Shown: positions 1 to 12,238, counted from the stretch's first letter. The stretch is 64,000 nt of DNA from Cryphonectria parasitica EP155 (GCF_011745365.1 NW_024468917.1:1364001-1428000); one strand, 5' to 3'. A program made the numbers and translations. The notes: a model not told the origin generated them from the letters alone.

Positions 1-805
1 CCTTTGCGATGCACAGACCGCCAATGCCTCGGCAGCAATTAAGCCTGGGAGGTGACAACGACCAATCGTCAAGGCAGGCGGTTGGGTAAACCTGGTTGCT
101 TGTGGGTATACACCAGCAAGGCATGTATGTGACGAGGCCAGAAAATGCGGCCCCCCCTCTCTCCAAGGAAAAAGTCAAACGTCAAAAGCACATTTGCAGA
201 GTTCGATATCGACATGCGCTCAGGCCGGGAGGGACTAAGGAAATGCCAGGAGGAGAAAAAGAAAACTCGAGAAGGATGGATCGGGGGGACGGCACTCAAT
301 ACGGTACAGCACGACCGAGACTTGGCCTCGAGTACTTGGTTCCCACGGCCTCTTTTTTTTGGGGCGGGGATGGGATATTGCTTGGTTTTCCATTGTAACG
401 CTGCTGCATGGGTACACACTGGGTCTCTCCACAATTTCGAAGGCTCAGATTGCCTTCTCGAAGCACGCGAAACTTTCCCAGCAATCAGTGCTGCGGTTCC
501 TTCGGCAAGGTCATCCTCCTCGCCGGCTGACATGCCAATATCGGACTAGCGCTGTCAACCTGAGAGGGAAAAGAGGGAGTGTTGTCTGCCAGACAACACA
601 CACACACACGCACAATCTTCTCTCTTCTTTTGGGGCAGCGCCTTACTTGCTACTCTTCATGGGCACCTCTCTGGGACTCCTTCATTATCAAGAAGAGGAA
701 GAAGACCCTTGAAGAAAAAGAAAAAAGGACGTCACGTTGCAGGCTCCTCCTGGCCTGTAGGACCCCAGTGGGCCTGCTTAGAGTTTACTCATGACTATGG
801 GTGTC

Positions 806-810
806 CACAC

Positions 811-868
<58 letters not shown>

Positions 869-888
869 CACACACACAGCACACACAC
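806..888. repeat. (AC)n microsatellite, about 80 bp
   Basis: A nearly perfect AC dinucleotide tract with a few AGC and GC interruptions, the longest dinucleotide repeat in the window. The His-Thr open frames that cross it are artefacts of the repeat. Confidence 0.95.
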
Positions 889-3524
889 TCACTTACTCAC
901 TGGGTCTGCCCACATTCCTGAGGCTTGGGGGCCGTGCTTCCTCGTCACGCCCAATAGCGGTTCTAACGTGCTTGCGACTGGAGGCATCGCGACGAAACTG
1001 GGTGACTTGACGTAACGCACCACCCTCTTACTCTGGTGCAAATCAATCGTCTGTGGGCGAACAGTCAGTCTATCGAAATAATCACGAGCTCGTGAAGGGC
1101 CCTTGACCCGTCTGGGGCTAATAATGATGGGGCCTCCTTCAGCTATTCCTCCGGGCTCACCGAGCCAAAGATGTGTTCATATTCTTTTCTCTCGTTGCCA
1201 TGTGGCGATGCGCCACACAAACTGTCACCCCAACGACATGTGGTTTTCTGTCGACTTTTTTTTATAGGGGGTTTTTTTTTTAATTTAATTTTTATTTAGT
1301 TTTTATTTTAATTTTCTCTTCTTCGTTTTCTGTCTGTCTCAAGTGGGACTGCTTGAGATCCCTTCATCCGGCTCGACCATTTGATTGAATGGGATCTCTG
1401 CACCCTTGTCTGGTGATCCTCTCTCAAAGAAACAAGACCAGACCCCTTCAAAAAGAAGGGGAAAATGGTGCGGCTATCACAGTGTATGTCGGAAATACAG
1501 TATGCATGTACGGCCAAAGCCGATCGGCTTTTGAGTACCCAAACTCGCAAGGTCCCTCGGTAGACCATTGTCGAGCTTGAGCGCATGGGAGGAGGTGCCC
1601 ACCGTGCCTTCCCCGTATTCTTATATCGGGGAAGGTACGCTCCCTGGTTCCTTAGGATATGCCACTAGCCAAATATCAGAATTGCACCGCTGCATTCCAT
1701 CACGTAGCATCTCTCGACTGTGAAGAGGGGCGGACATCATCATCTCTCCGAAACTGGGATCAGGTCGAGCTTGCTTGCTTGATCACCAACACCACCACTG
1801 CGACCGCCCAACCCGTCGTCCTCGTCGTCCTCCTCTTCTGATGGCAGCAGAACAGCTTTGAGATCGGCAAATCTTTTACCTCCACCGGCTTACTGCCCTA
1901 GGCCAAGAGAGGACGACGTTGTAACACAGCCTCTTATTTTTCCTTTGTTTTCTTTTTCTTGGCTCTAGCAACCTTTCTCCTCTCGGGAAAACCGACTTAG
2001 CGCTGCCATCCAAGACAAGCGCGGGGCCGAAGGAGGCCGCATCGACGGGCAAAGGAGCTACGGCGCGGGCCTTGCAGCCCGCTTTCCCGTGCGAAGAAAG
2101 CTCCTTTGACTCAGTGTCCTTGCCTGCTTTTCCTGGTGTTTCGATTTTTTTTCAGCTGAAGCGGAGAAAGAAAGAGAGGTCTCGGGTGAGGGGGTTCGGA
2201 TGAGGGGCAAGGTGTCGGATCCGACAACGACAGCCGAATGAAGCCTCGTCCTCATCATCACCATCTCCACCACATGACCTCTTGCTTGCCTCACGAAACT
2301 ACAAGTGGATTAATCCTGTATCTAATTATGGCTCCTGTAGCGGCACGTTGTCGATTCAAGACAAAGACAGGGACAGGTCACCAACCTACCCGACGAGGTC
2401 TTCCCTGTGTCCATCACAATCGTCCCTGAGCTATAATCTGTGGTCATCCAGGGTCCTCTTTTTTTTTTTTTTTTTTTCCTTCCCCCTCCCATTCAAGGGT
2501 CCTGGGGCACTCATTTCTGCAGCGGTGATCTGCTCCCGTCCGGGTACCTGAAAACCCCCCTCCCCCTTCATCAGTTTGGGTTCCCCTGGTGCCGTTGGGC
2601 ATCAATGTCGTTCATCAAGGTGGCGCGGCCTGGCACATGTCTCTAGACTTGAGGCAGGAGAGACCCGAGAACCTGGGGGAGGGCTTGCGAGTGGATATCA
2701 AACCCTTTCTTTTTTTTCCCTTCTTCTTCCTTCAGGATCCGCTGCGAGATCTGACAGCACCACCCGCCCCTTTCCACGATCCAGTGTGTGCTCTGAGCAC
2801 TTCGTGCTACAACAAAAACGTAGTAGTCTATGCACATGCATACATACATAACATTGGAGATACCGAGAGCATAAAAAAAACAACAACATACACATGCATG
2901 TCCTACAGGCTGCAATGCCATGTGATTGTAAATCCAAGAGCTCAACGCACTGGCACTCAGTCTCGAGACCTTTCGTCTCAAACTCAATGAGGAAATCCAT
3001 GGGACAAGCACCAACACGGTCATTCCCAGCAGCGGTCAGCACGATCGATCTCCCTCGATAAACTTTGATGTGCCCATCCACGCCACTCTCCTGTCAGTAG
3101 CAGTAGAAAGCCTTTTCCCAAGTAAAGTGCCAGTTGAGCATTGTTGGGTTAGGCACCATGGACTCTCTGGGTATGCCCGATTCCCGATCCCCCACATAGA
3201 AGCAGTCAGTGCCTGATCGACCACGGGCCAGCAACAGGCAGCCAGAGCAGGGTCTGTCCTGTCTGACTCGCACTTGTTATGGGCGTTGCTGTGCGGCACT
3301 TGAGCGCCGCTGGCTGTACACGTGGTGAGAGAACAAGTGAAAAGAGAACGAGAGAGGTCACGATTCCTTCTCCGAAAATGACGAAAACTCGAGCAAGCAA
3401 AGCACCATCTCAGCGCATCGATCACAGTACTAGCAAAGGAGGCTCAAGACGCCAAATGTCGAGCCGACAACCGGGGGAAGTACAGTACTTGCTTCGGATC
3501 CGCGGTCCTACGGTCATATCCGGG

Positions 3525-3553
3525 ACACGCACACACACACACACACACACACA
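3525..3553. repeat. (CA)n microsatellite
   Basis: A CA dinucleotide tract with one G interruption near its left end. It lies 30 bp before a CAT trinucleotide repeat. Confidence 0.9.
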
Positions 3554-3582
3554 AAGGACCGATACTACTTGTCATGCTTCCC

Positions 3583-3606
3583 CATCATCATCATCATCAT
3601 CATCAC
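3583..3606. repeat. (CAT)n trinucleotide repeat
   Basis: About eight CAT/ATC units (GAT on the other strand) in gene-free DNA. Poly-Asp or poly-Ile frames over it are repeat artefacts. Confidence 0.9.
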
Positions 3607-4533
3607 AAAACTCAGGTGGCTGGTGGATGATCCCGTCTCTAAAATCGCTTCCCTCGTGGCTTGTGTGGTGTGTGGCCTTCCTTCCGCGCCCCCCCCCCCC
3701 CACCTCCCTTCTCCCATCGTCATGATGGGCGGTACTATGCCCACACCATGCGGGTCGTCCTTTTGGGCTGGGCGCTTGTTGAGTCGTCGTCCACGCCGAG
3801 CCCGTAGTTTCGCATGACACAGTCTACCAGCTCTGATCACCGCCCTCTAATATCAGGTTGGTGGGCATTGGGAGAGAGAAGAGGGGGAGAGGGGGATCGA
3901 AAGAGAAGAAGAAGAAGAAAAAAAGAAAAAAACTAGAGATGGACAAGACTCAGACCGCCCTTCTCAGGAGATGAAAATGATACGCGTCTACCTGCGACAT
4001 GGGGCGAAATCTTGCGCCATTGGCTCCCCCGGTCACTCCAACTTTTTTATGTCGGATACTGCGGCTCCGTGAAGCTATATTGGCTGGAATGACTCTGACC
4101 GCCGCGTTCGGAGAGTTCGTATCTGCATACAACCCTCCGATGGGGGTCGAAACAAGGTCCTTGTCCCACGTGGTCTTCTCAAAGGTGTGAGAGAGGAGAG
4201 AGAAGGAAAAGAAAGAAAGAAAAAAAAGGTTTGACCATGTCGCTTCTGCAATCGCCTTAGGGAAGCTGGGTTGCAGACGAGAAGCTGCGACAGGTAGTGT
4301 ACCACACGCACCACCAGCCCTTATTCTTTACTTTCTCGTGTTCTTCTGCGCCCAACACTAACGCAAACAGTCCATATTAATCGATCTGCCAAGGGCTTAA
4401 GGTTTAAAGTAAAAAGTACAAAGAATATGAACATGAACAAGCACATCGCACGAGACATGTTTCAAAGGCGTCGGTGTTACCTCCAACAAGGTATTGTTTA
4501 AACAACACCGAGATAGCCCAGTCCAATAGTAAT

Positions 4534-4566
<33 letters not shown>
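4534..4566. repeat. (AGC)11 trinucleotide repeat
   Basis: Eleven uninterrupted AGC units. Such a tract can encode poly-Ser, poly-Gln or poly-Ala, but the flanks show no coding signal in any frame. Confidence 0.92.
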
Positions 4567-4567
<1 letters not shown>

Positions 4568-7500
4568 CTTCACACCGCCTGTGTCTTCACTCTTCTTCGG
4601 AAGGGAGGAGGGGGCGGTGCGCATGCATACGTGTGCATCACCATGGCATGGCCGCGTTATCCGCCACTGCCTTAATCTTTCATCCCAACTGTAATGTACA
4701 CGCAGCGCGGTACGTGAGCTCGGTTTCCACGCACGTGACGTGAACTAAGTGCGAGTGCTATGAGATCTTATCTGAGGGGGGGACCCTGTTCTCCTTTTAT
4801 TCATCTCAAGAGGGGGGGGGGATGGACTCAAAACTGGATCTAAGGGTAAAAGAGGAGGGGGGGGGAGAAGAGGGGAGGAGGCAGAGGAGGGGTGACGGAT
4901 GGAATTGTGGCCGCGTCTATTTTTGAGTTCCTGCGCCGGTGGGTGCTTATCATGTCCCAGGCTGGCGAGCCTTGTCGATCTTCGTGCCCAACGACACAAG
5001 CAAATGCTGGTCCATATCAATCTTTCTTTCAAAGTACCCAGCGCACATGGGCTGCGCAACGGCGGGCTTTGTTTTGTGTGTGTGCGTGTGCGTGCGTGCG
5101 CCCGTGCTTGTGTGTGTCTCTCTGCCCAACGAGGACCCTGAATATTTCCTCAAGATGGCAACTGAAGTACAGATACTTCGGAAACCCCTCCTTACCCCCC
5201 CCCTTTGTCGAGAGCAATTTTCTTGTTTGTTTTGGTTGTAGTAGATCAAGCCGCCCCCCCCCGTCCCTCCCCCCCCGAACGTACCATCCGAATCCGAAGT
5301 TGGGCATGCAAGGAGAGGGGAAAGAGATTAGAGTTTGTTGTTTTCCAGGGGGACAATCACTTTTGCCGCAGCTTGTCCGAGGTTGAATCTAGGATGTGCT
5401 GAGGCAGGGAAATGGGTTCTCTTGCCGAGGGCGTGGCAGCCAGCCCAGAGATCTGGATCCTATTTTCCTCGCCCCCTCTTTCCCGTGCCTCAAGGAGCCG
5501 CCGTGACTTAGTGAAAGAGTCACATCTTGATTCATCATTCATGTTGAGCTGAAAGTAGGGATTGTGAGTCGTTTGGTGGAATAAGGGGGCGGCAAATAAT
5601 GATACACGCAACATTCTAAGAGTATCTATCGCAAGATTTTTATGAAAATGTTCTTTTTTGTCTTTTCCTGCCCGCCAGTATGACTGGGGGAAAAAAGCCA
5701 AGGACCACCACACACGCCACCACAGCGGGTGCCGTTCGACTCCGTTAAGTTCTGGCCTAGTATCGCAAGCATTGGGGGGCCATTCGGAACCTTGGAGGTG
5801 TAAGACAACAAGATAAAGTTTCCCACGTTCTTGTCACCTCGTTAGTTGCATGCGCACCTAGCATCTCGGCAATCGTCAGCTGGAGCCTGCCAAGATCCCA
5901 GTTGCACAGTCGACTCGGCGTCGTCCACGAGGGGTGGTTTTCCAGAATCGATACGTCGAAAAACTGTGGTCACATGAATGGCGGTAGCGGGGCTATGGAT
6001 GTTTCAGGCGGCCTGCAGCATACCAGTCGGCTTTGGTTTTCTCTCTGTTCTTTTTTTCGCGCATCCCACTTTGGTTCCGTTCATTTCAGATCTTCCAACA
6101 ACCGTCGCCATTCAAGGTCTCAGATGCGCAACACACACACACATTTACGCACAAGGACGGCACAGAAGACGGCAAGAGACACGGCAGCCTTTGCAGCACG
6201 CCAAGTGGCGCCCTTCGTCGCAAGGGAGGGCAGAAGCCGAGCATGGTCATTGGCTTTTTTTCTCTCGTCCGTGACGGGGTCAATGCCGGCCGCGTGGCTA
6301 TGAATTGGAGGGGAGAGGAGAGAGAAATCGCAGGTCGAGAGCGGGACGGCCAAGCCCTTCTCTCGACTGGCTTGCCTTGGGGATTGTGAGCTGTCACTTT
6401 CATCTCGTGGGGCCCGGACCGACGCTCATCGGGTGCCGTGTGGTGCAACATACCTCCCCCGCCCCCCCCCCCTTCACGCGCTTCCCACCCACTGGTTATG
6501 GCTGGCCCAGCACCTCGGAGGATGGCTTTGTCATGATGTATTGCAAAAACAGACAAGCTCTTGAGAGGTCTGGGCAGAAGACTAGACAAGAGGTGTGTTG
6601 GACCTGGGCCCGAAAGAGGCAGGTGTCTGGCATCTCGATGTCAAGCATATACGGTACGGCTTGCTTCTGCGCGAAAATAATTGGATGCGCCAAATTCAGA
6701 TGGCATTAGTTTATCAGGTATCATTTATGATATTCGCCTCCTTCTGTATGTTTTGCAGCCTATCCTGATGTCGAACAGCACGCAATGTAATATGCTTCAC
6801 GCGCCAGCGACCATAATTTGGCGCTGCTGCATGCTGTGGTAGCACCGCTGCGCCCTGAAGAGTCCACCGAGCGATACCAAATACATACGGGCACTGCTGG
6901 CTACCGCTAAAGGAGTTGCACGGTTCTCGTCTTTTTTTCTCGTCATGTGGCGTCATGTACAGGTGTGGGTATCAAGCCAGGGCAGGTGAAGATTGAATAG
7001 GGCGTGGCGGTTGCATTCCAGCAGACCCCCGCCTGCCTACCAGGACGCATCTCTCTCCCTGCATAATTGTGCTCTCGTGACGACACGTCGCTCAAAGGAG
7101 AGTCTTCGCGTAGTAGAAGGAGCCGGATGCAGCTGGGCGGCTACGAATATGGAACGTCTTACGTGCGTATATATCTCGAGGCGGTTCTTTCGGACGCATG
7201 CAAGAACGTGGTATGTATAATGCTTTGCGTACAAGATTGATGTCGGTGATGCTTCGATCCTTGTGCAGTCAAACGGCGGTATTGTAGTTTGAGCCCCTTT
7301 GCCCCCACAAGATCGGATCTCAGGACGCAACGGAGACGCCTGGCTTCTGCAAGAGACAGCCATGGAATGCGCCCGACCTGTCAAGTCTACAACCTGTTGC
7401 ACCTTGCTTGAAGATGCAGATTGAATATGAGGTTGACACTTTCCGATTCCATCTGACCGGGCCCAGTTCATGGCGCCAATCTCAGCCTTCAGACGCCTTG

Positions 7501-8188
7501 TCCTTGTCATGATCATCATTACGTCGTTGTCGTCAATAAAACCTGACTGCATGAAGCAAATGGCATGGGGATGACGAGGAGGGCTCCACTCGTGTGTTCA
7601 TGCGCAGTATAACAAAAGACAAACAACTCGAGGAAACCACGAAATGCTTGTACCAGTAACACCTACATCATACCTGAGTAGGTACCTCGAAATCTGCTGC
7701 TGTGATAAGTCTCCCCGCCGATTTGATGTGCTGCTCGTTGGTGTTGCAGAGAAGACGGGCCTTGTCTGCTGCAGCTAGCAAGGTCTCTGCATCCTTGCCT
7801 ACCATGTGGCTGGCCAGAAGGCACCCTTGCGATTGTCTGATCGCAATGGCACGCCCATATAGACAGCTGCGACTTGTGGAAAATATTACGGCATGAGTGG
7901 GATGCTTGAAGGTTGTAATCGGCTATTGCCGTGCATGTAACCGATCTTGCTAGCATCCATCGGGTACAGGTCAGCAAGGGGAAACAAGGAAGAGAAAGTA
8001 GGGAAGATACCCACCAGCTCTCACGATCCTGGTATCGATCCACGTCGTCCTAGAAGCAGAAAGCAAACTTTGACAAGTTATGTTTTCTTCCGGGCCTTGA
8101 CCCAGTTCGTCATGCCTGGCAAGGCTTTCTCTATCTCTCTCTCTCGATCTCCATTCGCGGGTAAGATCTTCTGCAATCGACTGATCTC

Positions 8189-8836
8189 TCAACCTCCTTC
8201 ATCCTGGACCTTGCGTCTTTTAGAGTACTTTCGCTTCCAGAACTCTTCTTCGCCTTCAAAATTTATAGGCGTGTTTGAACAGCGCTGTGAACGGCGCTGT
8301 GCACGAATCTCTTGCTGCTGTTGTCCCTGGGCATTCTCCTCCTCATTTGTGTCCTCCTCATGCTGCTCATGTGTACTCTCCACGCCCTCGGTGAACACAA
8401 GATCCCCGCTCTTTCCCAGGCTGTCCCTCGCAGCCTCTTCAAGCAGTATGCCGAACGCCAGTAGAGCAGTCTCGTCCATGCTGCGCTCATCCACACGCCG
8501 GATGTGCCCACGGCCTTTTCTTTCATGGCGTTGTGCCATCGCTTCATAGAAGTGTCCTGTGTATGCGTGAACGGCCTTGAGCATATCGCTCTCGGGAAGA
8601 ATGTCGCGACCGTTGTCGACGAGGTCTTCGTGAGCGAGATAGGTGTCCTTTTCTGCATATCGCTGAGGTGCGTTCTTGCGGGCGAACAGAACCTCCTCGG
8701 GGGCCAGGACGGGGTCGGCAAGCTGATGATGACCTGATGACGTCTTGCGGCTACCACTCAGGGCAGAGCCTTTGGCAAATTTGAGCGAGACGCGACCTGT
8801 TGTTGTTGGCAGTGGTGGACGAGTGAGTTGGACCAT
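8189..8836 (-). CDS. rrn10: RNA polymerase I upstream activation factor subunit Rrn10-like protein
   Basis: Single-exon gene of 215 aa. The core, residues about 46-150, follows yeast Rrn10 in order: an EEVLFARK segment, a spacer, a DILPESDMLKAVHAY segment (yeast has GNIIPDIDLRVVHYY), then SMDETALLAFGILLEE (yeast FDETSLITLGLLIEK). Rrn10 is a small subunit of the upstream activation factor (UAF), which binds the rDNA promoter and recruits the Pol I core factor in the nucleolus; that role is family knowledge. The C-terminus, from about residue 151, is Glu/Gln-rich and then basic (WKRKYSKRRK), and is absent from the 145-aa yeast protein. The first ATG of the frame is used. The gene shares a 542-bp intergenic region with the CSA gene. 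Main uncertainty: the identification rests on a short motif match made from memory. Confidence 0.72.
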   Translation of the reverse strand: MVQLTRPPLPTTTGRVSLKFAKGSALSGSRKTSSGHHQLADPVLAPEEVLFARKNAPQRYAEKDTYLAHEDLVDNGRDILPESDMLKAVHAYTGHFYEAMAQRHERKGRGHIRRVDERSMDETALLAFGILLEEAARDSLGKSGDLVFTEGVESTHEQHEEDTNEEENAQGQQQQEIRAQRRSQRCSNTPINFEGEEEFWKRKYSKRRKVQDEGG

Positions 8837-9378
8837 CAGGCTGAAAGATGGAATTCTAAGGGCAGTACAATGTACATACCTGCGACTGCATCAAATACTG
8901 TTGCCTGCCTGCGTCTCGCTGTTTCATGATCGGTAGTGAATGCATCAGTGCTATCCTCACCATAAGTATAGGTGCCTTTCTGGCGGTTTAAGGAAGTCAT
9001 CTAGGGCTTCAAAAGCCAGAAAGCGTGGCAAAGTTGGCTGTGCGGGGGGCCCGCATAGGAAAGTTGAAGCTTGAGAACTGGGGTTGTGTCTGGAGGAAAC
9101 AGCAGCAGGCTTTGGGGGAATTTGGGGTCTTTTGTGAAGCTCTGCACATGCGCCAAGACCCCCCCCATCGGCCCCTCATGGTCTGCCTAGAACAGCGTGG
9201 GGTCTCGTCGCAACCACTACTCCAAAGCATCTCACATCATCATCAACCTAGTCTGCCACAACAAATCTCTCTCCCTCTCTCTCTCTCTTCCTTCCCCTAG
9301 TCAACACAACCTGACTCCATCCAGGATCAGACTCGATTCCCGGAACATGGGAGGCAAGCAGCACAATGATCAAAGTCT
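8837..9378. promoter_or_regulatory. Divergent promoter region, rrn10-like / CSA
   Basis: The 542 bp between two head-to-head start codons. The CSA side has a pyrimidine-rich CT tract at about 9268-9298, common before fungal start sites. I saw no clear TATA box. A shared bidirectional promoter is inferred from geometry only. Confidence 0.55.
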
Positions 9379-9655
9379 ATGGATAAATCTCTCTTTGAAA
9401 GGGCGACGGGCGCCCTTGGTCCAAATGTCTTCGCTAAGCTAGAGACCACCAAGCTCGTTCGATCCTTTCGACCAGCACCTCACTTTCGATTTGATGGTGG
9501 ACACAAGGGATCAGCAACAACAGACAGCACTGCTCGAGGAATCTCGAGGTCTGCACCAGCAAATCATGAACAAGGTCAAGATCTGTGGGCACACCAGGCT
9601 GGAGTGAATGCACTTGCCCTTGAGCGGTTCGATGGACGAATGTATGACACATGCA

Positions 9656-9700
<45 letters not shown>

Positions 9701-11009
9701 TCCCATACATTCTTGGCTTTCTGGATATACAAAAGTCCCTTACTGACAGCCTAAACTGCACCTCAGACTGATATCTGGTGGCTCTGATGCGACCATCAAG
9801 CTGTGGGACCTCGAGCAATGCGGCAACCCGCACAACGCCCACACCTACAAGCCCATTGCAACGATCCACCGCTCCGACTCTACGGCCAAGGCGCACAAAT
9901 TTGGCATCACCCACCTCTCGATCTTCCCGAGCGACCCGGGCGCCTTCCTCTCGAGCTCCTACGACCAGACACTCAAGATATGGGACACGAGTACCGTGCT
10001 CATGTCAGGAACGTGGGACATGGGCTCAAAGATCTACACGCACGCCATCTCGCCCATCGCACAACATCTGCTGGTCGCATGCGGCACCGCGCACCCGGCC
10101 GTCCGTCTCGTGGATCTGCGCTCGAACGCGGCGGTGCAGACTCTGGTCCCGCCAGGCCAGATCTCGGGTGGCGGGGCGGTCCTGTCCCTCGCGTGGTCGC
10201 CGCGCCACGAGCACGTCCTCGCCAGCGGCACGCTCGACGGCGCCGTGCGCATCTGGGACGTGCGCCGCGCCAGCGCCCTGCTCGGCCTCCTCGACCAGGA
10301 AGACAGCCTCGGCATCTTCTCGCGCGGTGGCGGCGGCCGCCCCCACAGCCACAGTCCCTGGGACCGTGGCGTCCGCGTCTCGGCCAAGGCGCACGCGGGC
10401 CCCGTCAATGGTCTCACCTGGACCGACGACGGCGCATACATTGTGTCTGCCGGTCACGACCGGCGGATCCGCGTCTGGGACGCAGCGACGAGCGCCAACA
10501 CGCTTGCGAGCTTCGGCCCGAGCATCCGCAACGGACAGCTGGCCAGCGTGCCCATGTTCGTCACGCCGGTGGGCCTGACGCCCGCCAAGAAGGAGCTGCT
10601 GTTCTGGCCCAACGAGACCGAGATTCTGGTCATGGATCTGCACGAGGGCACGATCGTCACCCGCCTGCGAGCGCCCGGCTCCCAGATCGCAGGCGTCAGA
10701 ACCACCGGCCGCGCGGGGGAGCGTTCCGTCAGGAACCGCATCACCGGTCTCGTCTGGCGTGGTGCCGGTGCATGCGAAGGCAGTGGCTCCAGCGGTATCG
10801 TGGCTGGAGGCACCAACGCGGCTGGCGGTGTCTACAGCGGCCGTACCGATGGGCAGATACACGCATGGATGCCGCGGTTGCCGGGTCATGACGGGGAAGA
10901 TGCGATGGATGATGTTTCGGAGGAGTCTCGACAGGGACAGGCCAGCAAAAGGAAAGCCCTTGATGGTGCCTTCAAGAGTTTGATGGGAACCCAAGTCACA
11001 TGGACATAA
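9379..11009 (+). CDS. ERCC8: DNA excision repair protein ERCC-8 / CSA homologue (WD40)
   Basis: Two exons, 9379..9641 and 9767..11009, 501 aa. The splice restores the strongly conserved WD40 segment FDGRILISGGSDATIKLWD. Several WD repeats follow, with SSSYDQTLKIWD, SGTLDGAVRIWDVR and SAGHDRRIRVWD, giving a beta-propeller of about seven blades. CSA/ERCC8 (Rad28 in budding yeast) is the DDB1-CUL4 substrate receptor used in transcription-coupled repair. The N-terminus ERATGALGPNVFAKLETTKLV and the DNA-damage-type blade layout fit fungal CSA better than other WD40 families. The ATG at 9379 is chosen because the conserved N-terminus begins there; an ATG at 9348 lies in another frame. The 125-nt intron carries a CA microsatellite. 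The exon is GC-rich, so its antisense frames stay open. Confidence 0.85.
9658..9697. repeat. (CA)n microsatellite inside the CSA intron
   Basis: About 20 CA units fill the first half of the only CSA intron (9642..9766), between the GTATGA donor and the CTGAC/CTAAA branch region before CTCAG. Length changes here would alter intron length but not the protein. Confidence 0.93.
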
Positions 11010-11213
11010 GAGCTCTTCACGCATATACTATGTTCAATCAATCCACACCTGCAAAACACTACATTTATGAATGATGAAATTTTGCTGGAACATTTTTCCC
11101 CCAGGGATAGCATCATCGAGGAATTGAGTTAAAATTATTCTCTGACAATTAACAGAGACAAAGGTCACGCTAATCATTACACTCCAGGAACCTCAACCAG
11201 AAAGGCCTTTCTC

Positions 11214-12133
11214 TTAAATCCCCCGGTGCGCATCCTGGTGAGACATGGACTGATGCCTCTCGGACCGACCGTGAGCGTGGTCATCATGCTCAATTGCAGG
11301 CTCGCCAACGTGTTGCCTCAAGACAGAGGGAGGTACCTGAGCCGCATCCCGAGGGTCCCTGTGGGTTGCACCGTGGTCTCTGAAGTAGAAAAATCCGGTA
11401 CATTAGCCCCTGGTCACCCTCCTTCTCCCTCCTCGCAGCCCCGTGCAGGACTGCGCTCCGCACTTTACTCAGTGACTTACTGCACAGTCCTGTTTCCGCC
11501 GAAAGTCTTGCTTCCGTCCAGGTCGCTGTCAACTCTGGGGTCCGCCTTGTTCAACACGTCGCTGCGGTGGGGGCCAGCAGTGTTGGCCGCAGGGCCAGGG
11601 CCGCTTCCATAGTGTGCGGTGCCAGCACCGCCGGGAGCGCCACGGTGGTCGCGGTCCGAGTCGATGCGAGGGTCGGCAGCGTTTGCCACGCGGGAGTTGT
11701 GGGCGCCGTGGGTGCCGACGGGGTCATTGTATCCCGTCACGCCACCTGCACCTCCGGGAATCTCTCCAGCTCCACCCTGGTAGCCGTGGTGAGCTCCGCG
11801 GTGGTCACGATCCGAGTCGATACGAGGGTCGGCAGCGTTAGCTACGCGGGAGTTGTGGGCGCCGTAAGCTCCCTCTTGGTGGTGGCCGCCAGGCTGGTGG
11901 TGGCCGGTGGGTTGATAGTGGCCGCCGGCAACGCCCGCCTCGTGATGGTGAGGGGCGGCACGGTGATCACGGTCAGAGTCGACACGTGGGTCGGCGGCAT
12001 TGGCCGCGCGGGAACCATGAGGTCCGTGAGCGCCCTCTGGCTCGTTGTAGTTGTTGTGAGTGCTGTGGGTGCCAGTCTCAGCGTGCTTGTCGGAGTGGAG
12101 AGCCTCCTTGACCTTGTTGACGAGTCCAGACAT
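11214..12133 (-). CDS. Tandem-repeat hydrophilin-like protein
   Basis: Two exons on the minus strand, 12133..11481 and 11379..11214, 272 aa. The N-terminus MSGLVNKVKEALHSDKH is amphipathic and charged. Four imperfect repeats follow, each around a core ANAADPRVDSDRDHR; units 2 and 3 are nearly identical, and unit 4 is diverged (NKADPRVDSDLDG). The protein is very rich in Gly, His, Asp and Arg, and has no signal peptide, membrane segment or cysteine in the repeat part. The intron has GTAAGT, CTAAT and CTTCAG signals; after it a hydrophilic tail begins DHGATHRDPRDAAQV and ends QDAHRGI. Relatives are often named 'cell surface protein' in fungal genomes, but composition fits a stress-type hydrophilin. 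The role is inferred. It is convergent with CSA, 204 bp apart. Confidence 0.75.
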
Positions 12134-12237
12134 GTTGGGTATTGTTTTGGTAGGTGATTGATGAGGAATGTGGTTGGTAGTTATTTCAATATGTATCTCA
12201 AAGAGAGATGGGTATCAAAGGTGGTTGAAATTGATTG

Positions 12238-12238
<1 letters not shown>

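Larger units (their letters stand above)
1..8188. other. Gene-free stretch with simple repeats
   Basis: No open frame in these 8.2 kb resembles a known protein or reads like spliced fungal coding sequence. Open frames are at most about 170 codons, and many translate microsatellites or homopolymers. The DNA is full of poly-pyrimidine, poly-purine and mononucleotide runs, for example T-rich DNA near 1255-1315, T17 near 2460, C12 near 3690 and G-rich DNA at 4800-4880. It may hold regulatory DNA or non-coding transcripts, but nothing in the sequence shows this directly. Confidence 0.6.

Noticed and set aside
791..1015. His/Thr repeat open frames over the AC tract
   Set aside because: Direct translation of a microsatellite.
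10026..11024. 332-codon minus-strand frame opposite CSA, plus long plus-strand frames at 9778 and 9803
   Set aside because: Shadows of the GC-rich CSA exon; the real frame has WD40 repeats and the others have none.
11567..12157. 196-codon plus-strand frame through the hydrophilin
   Set aside because: Antisense to the repeat gene and kept open by the biased repeat codons; it has no family motif.
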